6,953 bases of DNA from Acidobacteriota bacterium. GTDB lineage: Bacteria; Acidobacteriota; Blastocatellia; RBC074. Shown one piece after another: positions 1 to 5,979 of this stretch. Both the position numbers and the translations under genes were made by a program. The notes beneath the pieces were generated by a model. That model had not been told where the DNA came from, did not search any database, and saw only the letters and a list, made by a program, of their open reading frames with translations. Location: the NCBI GenBank assembly GCA_013140935.1, contig JABFSD010000176.1:1-6953 (forward strand). The letters are read 5' to 3'. How positions within the stretch are numbered: position 1 is the first letter of the stretch; each line of letters starts with the position of its first letter.

Positions 1-1
1 G

Positions 2-556
2 ATTGCATTGGGCACTTTCAAAATTTTGCCCTTTGCCTCAGCGGCGGTCATCGGCGCGTTTCTGATGATGAGCATTCGCGCCATCACGCCGGAAGAAGCT
101 TATCGCGCCATCGAATGGCGTATTATTGTGTTGATCGGCGCGATGATCGCTTTCGGCGCGGCGATGGAACAAAGCGGCGCAGCCAATTTTCTAGCGCAAA
201 AAATCGTCGGAGTAGCGGGCGGTTACGGCCCGACGGCGGTGCTGGGCGCGTTCTTTCTTTTGACGGTGGTGCTGACGCAACCGATGTCGAATCAAGCGGC
301 GGCGTTGGTTTTATTGCCCGTCGCATTGCAGACGGCGAATGCGCTGCAACTCAATCCGCGCACGTTTGCGATGATGATCGCCATCGCCGCCAGTTGCTCT
401 TATCTCACGCCGCTCGAACCTTCGTGCGTGCTGGTTTATGGGCCGGGGCGTTATAAGTTTATGGACTTTTTCAAGGTCGGCGCGTTGCTGACCGTTTTGA
501 TTTTTATTGTGGCGATGTTGCTTGTGCCAGTGGTTTGGCCGTTACAGAGGCAATGA
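2..556 (+). CDS. SLC13/DASS family anion permease, C-terminal part (5' end outside window)
   Basis: Integral inner-membrane transporter of the SLC13/DASS (divalent anion:Na+ symporter) type, which moves sulfate, dicarboxylates or similar anions. The frame is open at the left window edge, so this is a C-terminal fragment of about 184 residues; the TTG at position 8 is not a credible start. Seen: several long hydrophobic segments, an IEWRIIVLIG segment typical of the family's second half, a PMSNQAAALVLLP stretch that corresponds to the conserved Ser-Asn signature loop (here S-N-Q), and a YGPGRYKFMDFFKVG motif before the last transmembrane helix, as in SLC13 permeases. Odd: the residues just before that motif are TPLEPSC, where many homologues have a Gly/Gln-Thr-Asn pattern, so the second substrate or sodium loop may differ. 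Substrate cannot be assigned. It ends with TGA; the next gene begins 86 bases later. Confidence 0.8.
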   Translation: MALGTFKILPFASAAVIGAFLMMSIRAITPEEAYRAIEWRIIVLIGAMIAFGAAMEQSGAANFLAQKIVGVAGGYGPTAVLGAFFLLTVVLTQPMSNQAAALVLLPVALQTANALQLNPRTFAMMIAIAASCSYLTPLEPSCVLVYGPGRYKFMDFFKVGALLTVLIFIVAMLLVPVVWPLQRQ

Positions 557-628
557 AAGAGCGTGTTAATTCTTTACGCATGCCGCCGGGTTGCGTTAGT
601 GTGCGCAAGCCGCATAACCGTAACAGCA

Positions 629-633
629 AAGGA
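629..633 (+). promoter_or_regulatory. Ribosome binding site of the TumE-partner antitoxin gene
   Basis: AAGGA lies 9 bases upstream of the ATG at 643, good Shine-Dalgarno spacing. It supports that ATG as the start and shows the gene has its own translation signal, separate from the transporter upstream. Confidence 0.55.
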
Positions 634-642
634 TGAACAGCT

Positions 643-921
643 ATGGCTAAAGTTAAAATTCGCTTTGATCAGACGACGCTCGACGAGCGGCGCAACCTCA
701 TCGCTGACTTAGCGCAAAGGGTCAACGTCAACGAAAGCCTCAACGCATTGATTCAAACGATGAACCAGTATGAAGCGCAATTCGGTATGAGTACGGTTGA
801 GTTTTATGCGCGGTACCGCGACGGCAAGATGGGCGACGGTAATGAGGTGATGCGTTGGGCAGACGCATTTGACGATTACCACGCGCTGCTGCAAGACCAT
901 TTCCAACAAGCCGCCGCTTGA
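643..921 (+). CDS. Putative antitoxin of a TumE-type toxin-antitoxin pair
   Basis: Small 92-residue acidic, probably helical protein. Residues 43-72 carry a Y-E-x-x-F-G-M-S-x-x-E-F-Y pattern followed by D-G-K-M-G-D and a later R-W-A-D-A; this resembles the C-terminal motif (YGMSxxEFYxxFxxGxxGD) common in small antitoxin-like proteins encoded beside RelE-like or DUF6516/TumE toxins. The N-terminal 40 residues show no helix-turn-helix I can recognise, so autoregulation is uncertain. The stop is followed after 11 bases by the toxin-like gene, the usual antitoxin-toxin order and spacing. It has a good Shine-Dalgarno at 629-633. Assignment as antitoxin rests on motif memory and context, not on a specific named family; it could also be an uncharacterised partner protein. 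Confidence 0.65.
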   Translation: MAKVKIRFDQTTLDERRNLIADLAQRVNVNESLNALIQTMNQYEAQFGMSTVEFYARYRDGKMGDGNEVMRWADAFDDYHALLQDHFQQAAA

Positions 922-932
922 AATAAACCGCC

Positions 933-1373
933 ATGCGCGATCTGCAACAGTATATTGATTTCGTCAGCCGACTGATTGACCTTAGCCCGGCAATCAATGC
1001 CGAACTCGATTTGGAGCAATTTGATTATCGGCGCGGCATCATCGAAGGCACGCTCTATTTCAGCGACGGTTCGCGGCTCGAGTTTCGGGAGCGAGTCGTC
1101 ATCGTAAACGCCCGTCCAGTGAAACGTGCTTATCGCTACCAATATGTGCGAGAAGGGAAAGCCGTCTTTCGCTATGACAATGCGCCGCACCATCCGCAAC
1201 TGCCCGGCTTCCCGCATCATAAACACGACGGGCGTAAATTGCTTTCCTCACTGGAACCTAAATTTGAACAGGTATTGCAAGAAGTGGCTGGCTGGCTTTT
1301 ACCCGAACCGTCAGAGCCTGCATCATCACGCAAGAGCAGGTCGAAAGCGCCAAAACGCCGCGACCACAACTGA
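933..1373 (+). CDS. TumE/DUF6516-family toxin-like protein
   Basis: 146-residue protein matching the TumE (DUF6516) toxin family of type II toxin-antitoxin systems; the biochemical activity of the family is not well settled. Seen: a beta-rich N-terminal half (GTLYFSDGSRLEFRE), then Y-R-Y-Q-Y, R80-Y-D-N-A-P-H86-H87-P, and F93-P-H95-H96-K-H98. The clustered Tyr/Asp/His residues are the hallmark of the family and likely form its active or binding site. After about residue 125 there is a Ser/Arg/Lys-rich basic tail that looks like an extension beyond the core domain. It follows the putative antitoxin by 11 bases and precedes the phosphatase gene by 12 bases, so the three may be co-transcribed. 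No strong Shine-Dalgarno is visible, consistent with translational coupling to the antitoxin. Confidence 0.75.
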   Translation: MRDLQQYIDFVSRLIDLSPAINAELDLEQFDYRRGIIEGTLYFSDGSRLEFRERVVIVNARPVKRAYRYQYVREGKAVFRYDNAPHHPQLPGFPHHKHDGRKLLSSLEPKFEQVLQEVAGWLLPEPSEPASSRKSRSKAPKRRDHN

Positions 1374-1385
1374 ATCGGAAATCTC

Positions 1386-2930
1386 ATGAAACGTCGCACT
1401 TTTCTTTCACACGCCGGTCAGGCAAGCAGCGCTTTACTGCTGTCAGGTTCCACTGCGCCTGCTTTCATTCGCTCAATCGCGCAACGTCCGCAATTACCTT
1501 GCGGCGTACAAAGCGGCGACGTAACCGCCAACCGCGCCATCGTCTGGAGCCGCGCCGATCGTCCGTCACGAATGATCGTCGAATACGCCACGACTGAATC
1601 GTTCACCAACCCGCAACGCATCGTAGGCACAGCCGCAATCGAACCATCTGATTTCACGGCGCGCGTTGATCTCAACGATTTGCCTGCTGGGCAGCGTATC
1701 TTTTACCGCGTCAGTTTTCAGAGCCTGAGCGATCATCGTGTGGTGAGCGAACCTGTCACGGGCAGTTTCGCCACGCCCGGCAACGCGCGCCGCGACGTAT
1801 CTTTCGTGTGGGGCGGCGACGTCGTCGGGCAAGGCTGGGGCATCAATCCCGAATTCGGCGGGATGAAAATTTATGAAGCGATGCGGCGCGTGCAGCCTGA
1901 TTTTTTCCTTCATTCGGGCGATACGATTTATGCCGACAACCCCGTCGTAGCCGAAGTGAAACTCGATGACGGTACGCTCTGGAAAAATCTGACGACGCCT
2001 GAGAAATCGAAGGTAGCTGAGACACTTGATGAATTTCGCGGCGCGCATCGTTACAACCTGATGGATGAAAACTTCCGTCGCTTTAACGCCGAAGTGCCGA
2101 TGCTCGCGCAATGGGACGATCACGAAGTCCGCAACAACTGGTTTCCGTCACAGATTCTTGACGATCCGAAATACACCGAGAAAAGCATTGACCTGCTGGC
2201 CGCGCGTGGCCGACGGGCGTTTATGGATTACACGCCGCTGCGCTTCGACGTGAACGACCCTGAGCGGGTTTATCGCGCATACAATTACGGCCCGCTGCTC
2301 GATGTGCTGATGCTTGACGAGCGCAGCTATCGCGGCGTCAATTCGCCGAACGACCAAACGACGATGAGCGATGCGACGGCCTTTCTCGGCACGGCGCAAA
2401 TGAACTGGATCAAGCAACGGCTGTTAAATTCAAAAGCCGTGTGGAAGGTGATGGCGAGCGATATGCCACTTGGCTTGATTATTCGAGATGGCCGCGAAAA
2501 TTTTGAGGCTGTTGCCAACGGCAACGGCGCGGCGTTGGGGCGCGAACTCGAAATCGCCGAGTTGTTGCGTTTCATCAAACAGCGCAAAATCAAAAACGTA
2601 GTCTGGTTCACCGCCGACGTACACTATTGCGCCGCGCATTATTACGACCCGGCGAAAGCGCGCTTTACCGACTTCACGCCATTTTGGGAATTCGTCGCCG
2701 GGCCGCTGAATGCGGGTACGTTTGGGCCGGGCGCGTTGGACGATACGTTTGGGCCGCAACTAAAATTTACCGGCATTCCAACAGGGATGAAACCGAACCG
2801 TTCGCCGAAAGACGGATTGCAATTTTTTGGCGCAGTCAAAATTGACGGCAAGACAGCGGCAATGGCGGTGAGCTTGCACGACCTGACGGGCAAACAGCTT
2901 TATCGCGTCGAACTGCCGCCGCAGAAGTAA
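1386..2930 (+). CDS. phoD: PhoD-like alkaline phosphatase/phosphodiesterase, Tat-exported
   Basis: Extracytoplasmic metallophosphoesterase of the PhoD family, which releases phosphate from phosphomonoesters and phosphodiesters; 514 residues, normal length. The start codon opens a twin-arginine signal peptide: K2-R3-R4-T-F-L-S, then a short Ala/Leu/Ser-rich hydrophobic stretch, so the folded, metal-loaded enzyme is probably exported by Tat. An N-terminal PhoD beta-sandwich domain (about 35-130; GVQSGDVTANRAIVWSRAD, PAGQRIFYRV) precedes the catalytic domain. Candidate metal and active-site residues: D145 (GGDVVG), D179 in HSGDTIYAD, D244-D245-H246-E247 followed by NNW, D311 in LDERSYRG, and D411/H413 in TADVHYC. 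All main blocks are present, so it appears intact. GGAA at 1377-1380 can serve as ribosome binding site. It may be read through from the toxin module upstream. No T-tract terminator follows; a large palindrome does. Confidence 0.93.
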   Translation: MKRRTFLSHAGQASSALLLSGSTAPAFIRSIAQRPQLPCGVQSGDVTANRAIVWSRADRPSRMIVEYATTESFTNPQRIVGTAAIEPSDFTARVDLNDLPAGQRIFYRVSFQSLSDHRVVSEPVTGSFATPGNARRDVSFVWGGDVVGQGWGINPEFGGMKIYEAMRRVQPDFFLHSGDTIYADNPVVAEVKLDDGTLWKNLTTPEKSKVAETLDEFRGAHRYNLMDENFRRFNAEVPMLAQWDDHEVRNNWFPSQILDDPKYTEKSIDLLAARGRRAFMDYTPLRFDVNDPERVYRAYNYGPLLDVLMLDERSYRGVNSPNDQTTMSDATAFLGTAQMNWIKQRLLNSKAVWKVMASDMPLGLIIRDGRENFEAVANGNGAALGRELEIAELLRFIKQRKIKNVVWFTADVHYCAAHYYDPAKARFTDFTPFWEFVAGPLNAGTFGPGALDDTFGPQLKFTGIPTGMKPNRSPKDGLQFFGAVKIDGKTAAMAVSLHDLTGKQLYRVELPPQK

Positions 2931-2946
2931 ACGCTCTTAAACTCAA

Positions 2947-3039
2947 AAGCCATCCTCCCACGAAGCCACACGAAGAAGACACGAAGATTGGTGACGTTAC
3001 TTCGTGTCTTCTTCGTGTGGCTTCGTGGGAGGATGGCTT
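2947..3039. repeat. Perfect 40-bp inverted repeat with 13-nt loop, built on CACGAAG units
   Basis: The left arm 2947-2986 is the exact reverse complement of the right arm 3000-3039, separated by 13 bases (2987-2999). Each arm contains three CACGAAG heptamers, starting at 2959, 2969 and 2980 in the left arm, so the arm is itself a degenerate tandem repeat with a 10-11 base period. No T-run follows the right arm, so it is not a classic intrinsic terminator, although the RNA hairpin would be extremely stable and could protect the phoD transcript end or block read-through. The right arm ends 5 bases before the ribosome binding site of the next gene. No clear target-site duplication flanks it. Similar CACGAAG-rich intergenic repeats occur dispersed in several environmental phyla (recollection), so this is probably a member of a REP/MITE-like family. 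Confidence 0.92.
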
Positions 3040-3044
3040 GTTCT

Positions 3045-3050
3045 GGAAGG
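3045..3050 (+). promoter_or_regulatory. Ribosome binding site deciding the start at 3055
   Basis: GGAAGG lies 4 bases before the ATG at 3055, a short but usable spacing. An earlier in-frame GTG at 3004 lies inside the palindrome's right arm and would add 17 residues encoded by repeat sequence, so 3055 is the better start. Confidence 0.5.
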
Positions 3051-3054
3051 TTAC

Positions 3055-4026
3055 ATGGATTCCAAATCAAGAATCTCGCACGGCAAACTTGGCATGTTAT
3101 TCGTTGTGGTTTTATGCGCCGCATTGGCTTACGCGCCCGCGCGCACCAACGCCTGGGGAGCCGTCGGACACGAACTTTCAGGCCGCGCCGCGGCGTTGAC
3201 CTTGCCCAACGAGATGCCGAAGTTCTTTCGCAATGCCAAAGACCAACTGGCCTATCTCAACCCCGAACCTGACCGCTGGCGTTCGCGCGACGAATCGAAC
3301 ATTGATCGCGGCACCGACAGCGCCGCCGCGCCCGATCATTTCGTAGACCTCGAATGGGTTCCCACCGAAGCGATGAAGGCGCTCAATCGTTATGACTTCA
3401 CGCTCGAACTTAACAAAGCCGGACGCAAGCCCGTCAACGTAGGCTTTGCGCCTTACAAGATGCTCGAACTCTTTCAGACCTTGCGCATCGAGTTTCGCTT
3501 GTGGCGCAACGAAAAGGACGGACGCAAACGCCGCTGGATCGAAGAGCGCATCATCAACGACGCAGGCGTTCTGGGGCATTACGTGACCGACGCGGCCAAC
3601 CCGCATCACACGACCATTCATTACAACGGCTGGTCGGGCGAGAACCCGAAAGGTTATGCGGTCTTCACGCGCGAACCGAATCAGGGCATTCATTACCGTT
3701 TTGAAGAACAATACGTGCAAACGCATATTGGTCTTGCTGATTTTGCTCCGCTCATTGCCGCCAAGCCGCGCGTATACGACAACGCCCGCGAAGCCATCTG
3801 GCAACACATTCGTGATTCGAACAAGCTGGTCGAGCCGCTTTACATTTTGGATAAACAACAAGCGTTCAATGACAAGACGACTTCCGCCGAGCACAAAAAA
3901 TTCGTAAGCGAACGACTGGCGAATGGCGCGCAAATGCTGCGCGATTTGTGGTGGACGGCGTGGGTGACGAGCGACCCGCAAGAAACACAACGCATCACGC
4001 CGCCGCAACCGCCGCGTACGAATTGA
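3055..4026 (+). CDS. Exported zinc-dependent phospholipase C / S1-P1 nuclease-like protein
   Basis: 323-residue exported enzyme of the zinc-dependent phospholipase C/P1 nuclease superfamily, which cleaves phosphodiester bonds with a trinuclear zinc centre. Residues 1-33 form a Sec signal peptide: basic N-region, hydrophobic MLFVVVLCAALAYAPA, predicted cut after T-N-A33. The mature chain would begin W34-G-A-V-G-H39, matching the family's N-terminal Trp and the His at mature position 6 (as in P1), both zinc ligands. Other candidates: D73 (PDRW), H95 (PDHFVD), H175-x3-D179-x5-H185 (GHYVTDAANPHH), which keeps the family spacing exactly, and H213-x3-E217 (HYRFE). The final ligand as Glu resembles Bacillus cereus phospholipase C, whereas S1/P1 nucleases have Asp. 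Substrate (phospholipid or nucleic acid) is not decided. The gene sits between two unrelated palindromes. Confidence 0.8.
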   Translation: MDSKSRISHGKLGMLFVVVLCAALAYAPARTNAWGAVGHELSGRAAALTLPNEMPKFFRNAKDQLAYLNPEPDRWRSRDESNIDRGTDSAAAPDHFVDLEWVPTEAMKALNRYDFTLELNKAGRKPVNVGFAPYKMLELFQTLRIEFRLWRNEKDGRKRRWIEERIINDAGVLGHYVTDAANPHHTTIHYNGWSGENPKGYAVFTREPNQGIHYRFEEQYVQTHIGLADFAPLIAAKPRVYDNAREAIWQHIRDSNKLVEPLYILDKQQAFNDKTTSAEHKKFVSERLANGAQMLRDLWWTAWVTSDPQETQRITPPQPPRTN

Positions 4027-4057
4027 AGGCTTCGTGTACTCATCGAAGGAACAACAA

Positions 4058-4160
4058 GCAAGGCCCGTAGACCGCGACTGACGCGGATGCAGCGGATTTT
4101 CGCGGATCATCTGAAAAAAATCCGCGCCGATCCGCGTCATTCGCGGTCTACGGGCTTTGC
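4058..4160. repeat. Imperfect long inverted repeat with GCGGAT units
   Basis: The outer arms 4058-4088 and 4130-4160 are reverse complements at 29 of 31 positions. After a small asymmetric internal loop (4089-4091 and 4126-4129) the pairing resumes as a perfect 9-bp inner stem, 4092-4100 with 4117-4125, leaving a 16-base loop. GCGGAT recurs at 4083, 4092 and 4102 and its complement at 4120 and 4130, so the arm is a degenerate tandem repeat of 9-10 base period, the same architecture as the palindrome at 2947 but of different sequence. No target-site duplication is clear and no T-tract follows the outer stem. Likely another dispersed intergenic repeat family; it may also act as a transcript-end hairpin for the gene ending at 4026. 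Confidence 0.88.
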
Positions 4161-4196
4161 CAACCGAGGATATTGATTTCAGCAGCAGCAAATCCG

Positions 4197-4763
4197 ATGA
4201 AACATCCATCCATTCTGAACCCACGCCGCGCCGCGCTCGCTGTCATTGATATGCAGGAAGCCTTCCGCCCAATGATCGAAGGCTTCGCTGACTACGCCCA
4301 GCGCATCGCCGTGCTCGTACAAGCCTGCCGCACGCTCAACGTCCCCATTCTCGTCACCGAGCAATATCCCAAAGGTCTCGGTCACACCGTCGCCGAAATT
4401 GCTGCACACTTGCCGGAAGATTTAACGCCGCTTGAAAAGCTCACGTTCTCGGCCTGTGGCGTACAGGAATTCGACACGCAACTGCGCGAACGTCACGCCG
4501 AGCAAGTCATCGTTTGCGGCATCGAAGCCCACATCTGCGTCAGCCAAACCGTACACGACTTGTTGCGGCTCGGTTATCAGGTCCAGCTTGCCAGTGACGC
4601 CATTGCCGCGCGCCTGCCGCAGAACCGCGACGTAGCTCTGCAGAAAATGACGAGTCACGGTGCGGTAATGTCTTCGGTGGAAATGGCGGTGTTTGAATTG
4701 TGCGGCGCAGCGGGGACGGATGAGTTCAAGCAAATTCAACGACTGGTGAAAGAGCTTCGATAA
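4197..4763 (+). CDS. Isochorismatase-fold cysteine hydrolase (ISOC1/ISOC2-like)
   Basis: 188-residue cytosolic hydrolase of the isochorismatase-like superfamily. The expected catalytic triad is visible: D18 in AVIDMQ, K81 in LEKLTFSA, and nucleophile C114 in CGIEAHICVSQT. The TEQYPKGLGHT block, the IEAHICVSQT block, and the end SHGAVMSSVEMAVFEL...FKQIQRLVK match the ISOC1/ISOC2 (YcaC-related) subgroup rather than nicotinamidases or true isochorismatases; the physiological substrate of that subgroup is unknown, and no siderophore gene is nearby. The start is chosen at ATG 4197 because homologues begin with a short HPSILNPRRAALVVID-type leader; a TTG at 4173 is in frame, but a GAGGA at 4166-4170 is too close to it (2 bases) and too far from the ATG, so initiation is uncertain. 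It ends 3 bases from the stop of the convergent ispDF. Confidence 0.88.
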   Translation: MKHPSILNPRRAALAVIDMQEAFRPMIEGFADYAQRIAVLVQACRTLNVPILVTEQYPKGLGHTVAEIAAHLPEDLTPLEKLTFSACGVQEFDTQLRERHAEQVIVCGIEAHICVSQTVHDLLRLGYQVQLASDAIAARLPQNRDVALQKMTSHGAVMSSVEMAVFELCGAAGTDEFKQIQRLVKELR

Positions 4764-4766
4764 AAA

Positions 4767-5966
4767 TCACAAATTGATTCGATTGAGCAGTACGACCGAG
4801 TGCGTTGCAATGGCTTCACCGCGTCCGACGGCGTCGAGTTTTTCATTGGTCTTGGCTTTGAGGTTGATTTGCGCTTCGTCGAGATTGAGTGTCGCGCACA
4901 GTTGCGCACGCATCGCAGCCATGTGCGGCATCATCTTCGGTTTCTCAGCGATGATCGTCGCGTCAATGTTGCCAATCGCGTAACCACGCGCTTGCACCAT
5001 CGCCTGAGCTTCACGCAAAAACAACAAGCTGTCGGCATCCTTCCAACGCGGGTCTTTATCAGAGAAATGTTGACCGATGTCGCCCAAGCCCGCCGCGCCC
5101 AAAATGGCATCCGTAATCGCGTGGCTCAACGCGTCAGCGTCGGAATGTCCGAGCAAGCCTTTCTCAAAGGGAATTTCTACGCCGCCCAAAATCAGTTTTC
5201 GTCCTTCGACTAATCGATGGATGTCGTTGCCTAATCCGACACGGATGGGAGATGGGAGATGGGAGATGGGAGATTGTTCCATTTGCTCAAAAAGTTTTTC
5301 GGCTACGGCTAAATCTTCCTGCGTAGTGATTTTGATGTTGTTCGGCGAGCCTTCGACGATGGCAACGGGATGGCCTAACCGTTCGGCCAACAGCGCGTCG
5401 TCCGTGGCGAACGCGGACGAAAGATTTACGGCACGAGCTTGCTTGTTGGCTTTCATCAGCAATTCATAACGAAAAGCCTGCGGCGTTTGGGCACGATAAA
5501 TACGGCGGCGATCCAGCGTCGCCACGATCAAGCCGTTTTCGACTTCCTTGATCGTGTCGGTTGAGGCTTGCGCGAGAATGGCCGCGCCGACTTCGGCGGC
5601 TTTCGCCAGCACAGCAGAAATTTGCGCGGGCGTGACGAAGGGGCGCACGGCGTCGTGTACGGCGACTAACGCAGGCTGCCATTCGCGTGCGGCTTCGAGC
5701 GCGTTGAGAATCGAGTCGCTGCGTTCTGCGCCGCCTGCCACGAGTCGAATTGGTTTGGCGAATTGATAAGCAGGAAGCTGTGCGCCGAAGGCTTCGATGT
5801 TGCTTTCCTGCAAGGCGACGACGATGGCACCGATGTCTGCGCATTCGTCAAAGCGCTGCAACGTATGAATTAAAATCGGAGCGCCCGCGACGGTAAGAAA
5901 CTGTTTGGCGATTTGCCCGCCGAGCCGTTTGCCGGAACCGGCGGCAGGGATGATGGCGATGTTCAT
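4767..5966 (-). CDS. ispDF: Bifunctional IspD-IspF enzyme of the MEP isoprenoid pathway
   Basis: 399-residue fusion catalysing two non-consecutive MEP-pathway steps in the cytosol: CTP-dependent formation of CDP-methylerythritol (IspD) and cyclisation to methylerythritol cyclodiphosphate (IspF). The IspD domain (about 1-229) shows the nucleotide loop PAAGSGKRLGGQIAKQF, ERSDSILNAL, VHDAVRPF, YRAQTPQAF and NNIKITTQEDL. The IspF domain (about 242-399) shows G-N-D248-I-H250, GLLGHSDADALSH, LGDIGQHF, PKMMPHM and the closing GRGEAIA motif; D248, H250 and the later His are the metal ligands. Start: MNIAIIPAAG; an upstream in-frame start would overlap hicB and lacks family homology. It begins 13 bases after hicB without a strong Shine-Dalgarno, so coupling is likely. 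Odd: the usual Pro-Lys of the IspD loop is Ala-Lys, and a 7-bp tandem repeat encodes the linker. The partner IspE is not in view. Confidence 0.95.
   Translation of the reverse strand: MNIAIIPAAGSGKRLGGQIAKQFLTVAGAPILIHTLQRFDECADIGAIVVALQESNIEAFGAQLPAYQFAKPIRLVAGGAERSDSILNALEAAREWQPALVAVHDAVRPFVTPAQISAVLAKAAEVGAAILAQASTDTIKEVENGLIVATLDRRRIYRAQTPQAFRYELLMKANKQARAVNLSSAFATDDALLAERLGHPVAIVEGSPNNIKITTQEDLAVAEKLFEQMEQSPISHLPSPIRVGLGNDIHRLVEGRKLILGGVEIPFEKGLLGHSDADALSHAITDAILGAAGLGDIGQHFSDKDPRWKDADSLLFLREAQAMVQARGYAIGNIDATIIAEKPKMMPHMAAMRAQLCATLNLDEAQINLKAKTNEKLDAVGRGEAIATHSVVLLNRINL
5244..5271. repeat. Four perfect tandem copies of GATGGGA inside ispDF
   Basis: GATGGGA occurs four times head to tail, followed by a partial GAT. 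On the coding (minus) strand it reads TCCCATC and encodes about residues 232-241 (SPISHLPSPI), exactly the linker between the IspD and IspF domains. The unit is not a multiple of three, so gain or loss of one copy shifts the reading frame. Confidence 0.95.
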
Positions 5967-5979
5967 AAGCAGACAGAGG

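Noticed and set aside
587..612. Possible hairpin between the transporter and the toxin-antitoxin module
   Set aside because: Only a 5-bp stem (TTGCG/CGCAA) with bulges beyond it and no T-tract; too weak to call a terminator.
1566..2123. 185-codon minus-strand open frame opposite phoD
   Set aside because: Antisense to conserved PhoD domain sequence, with no recognisable domain of its own.
3004..3054. Upstream GTG extension of the phospholipase-like gene
   Set aside because: The 17 extra residues are encoded mostly by the palindrome arm and would precede a complete signal peptide; the ATG at 3055 has a ribosome binding site.
4028..4036. GGCTTCGTG shared with the palindrome at 2947
   Set aside because: Only 9 bases in common, partly explained by local composition; no second arm nearby.
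3178..4224. 348-codon minus-strand open frame opposite the phospholipase-like gene
   Set aside because: It lies antisense to a gene with signal peptide and zinc-ligand motifs, has no recognisable motif itself and runs through the second palindrome; a codon-bias shadow.
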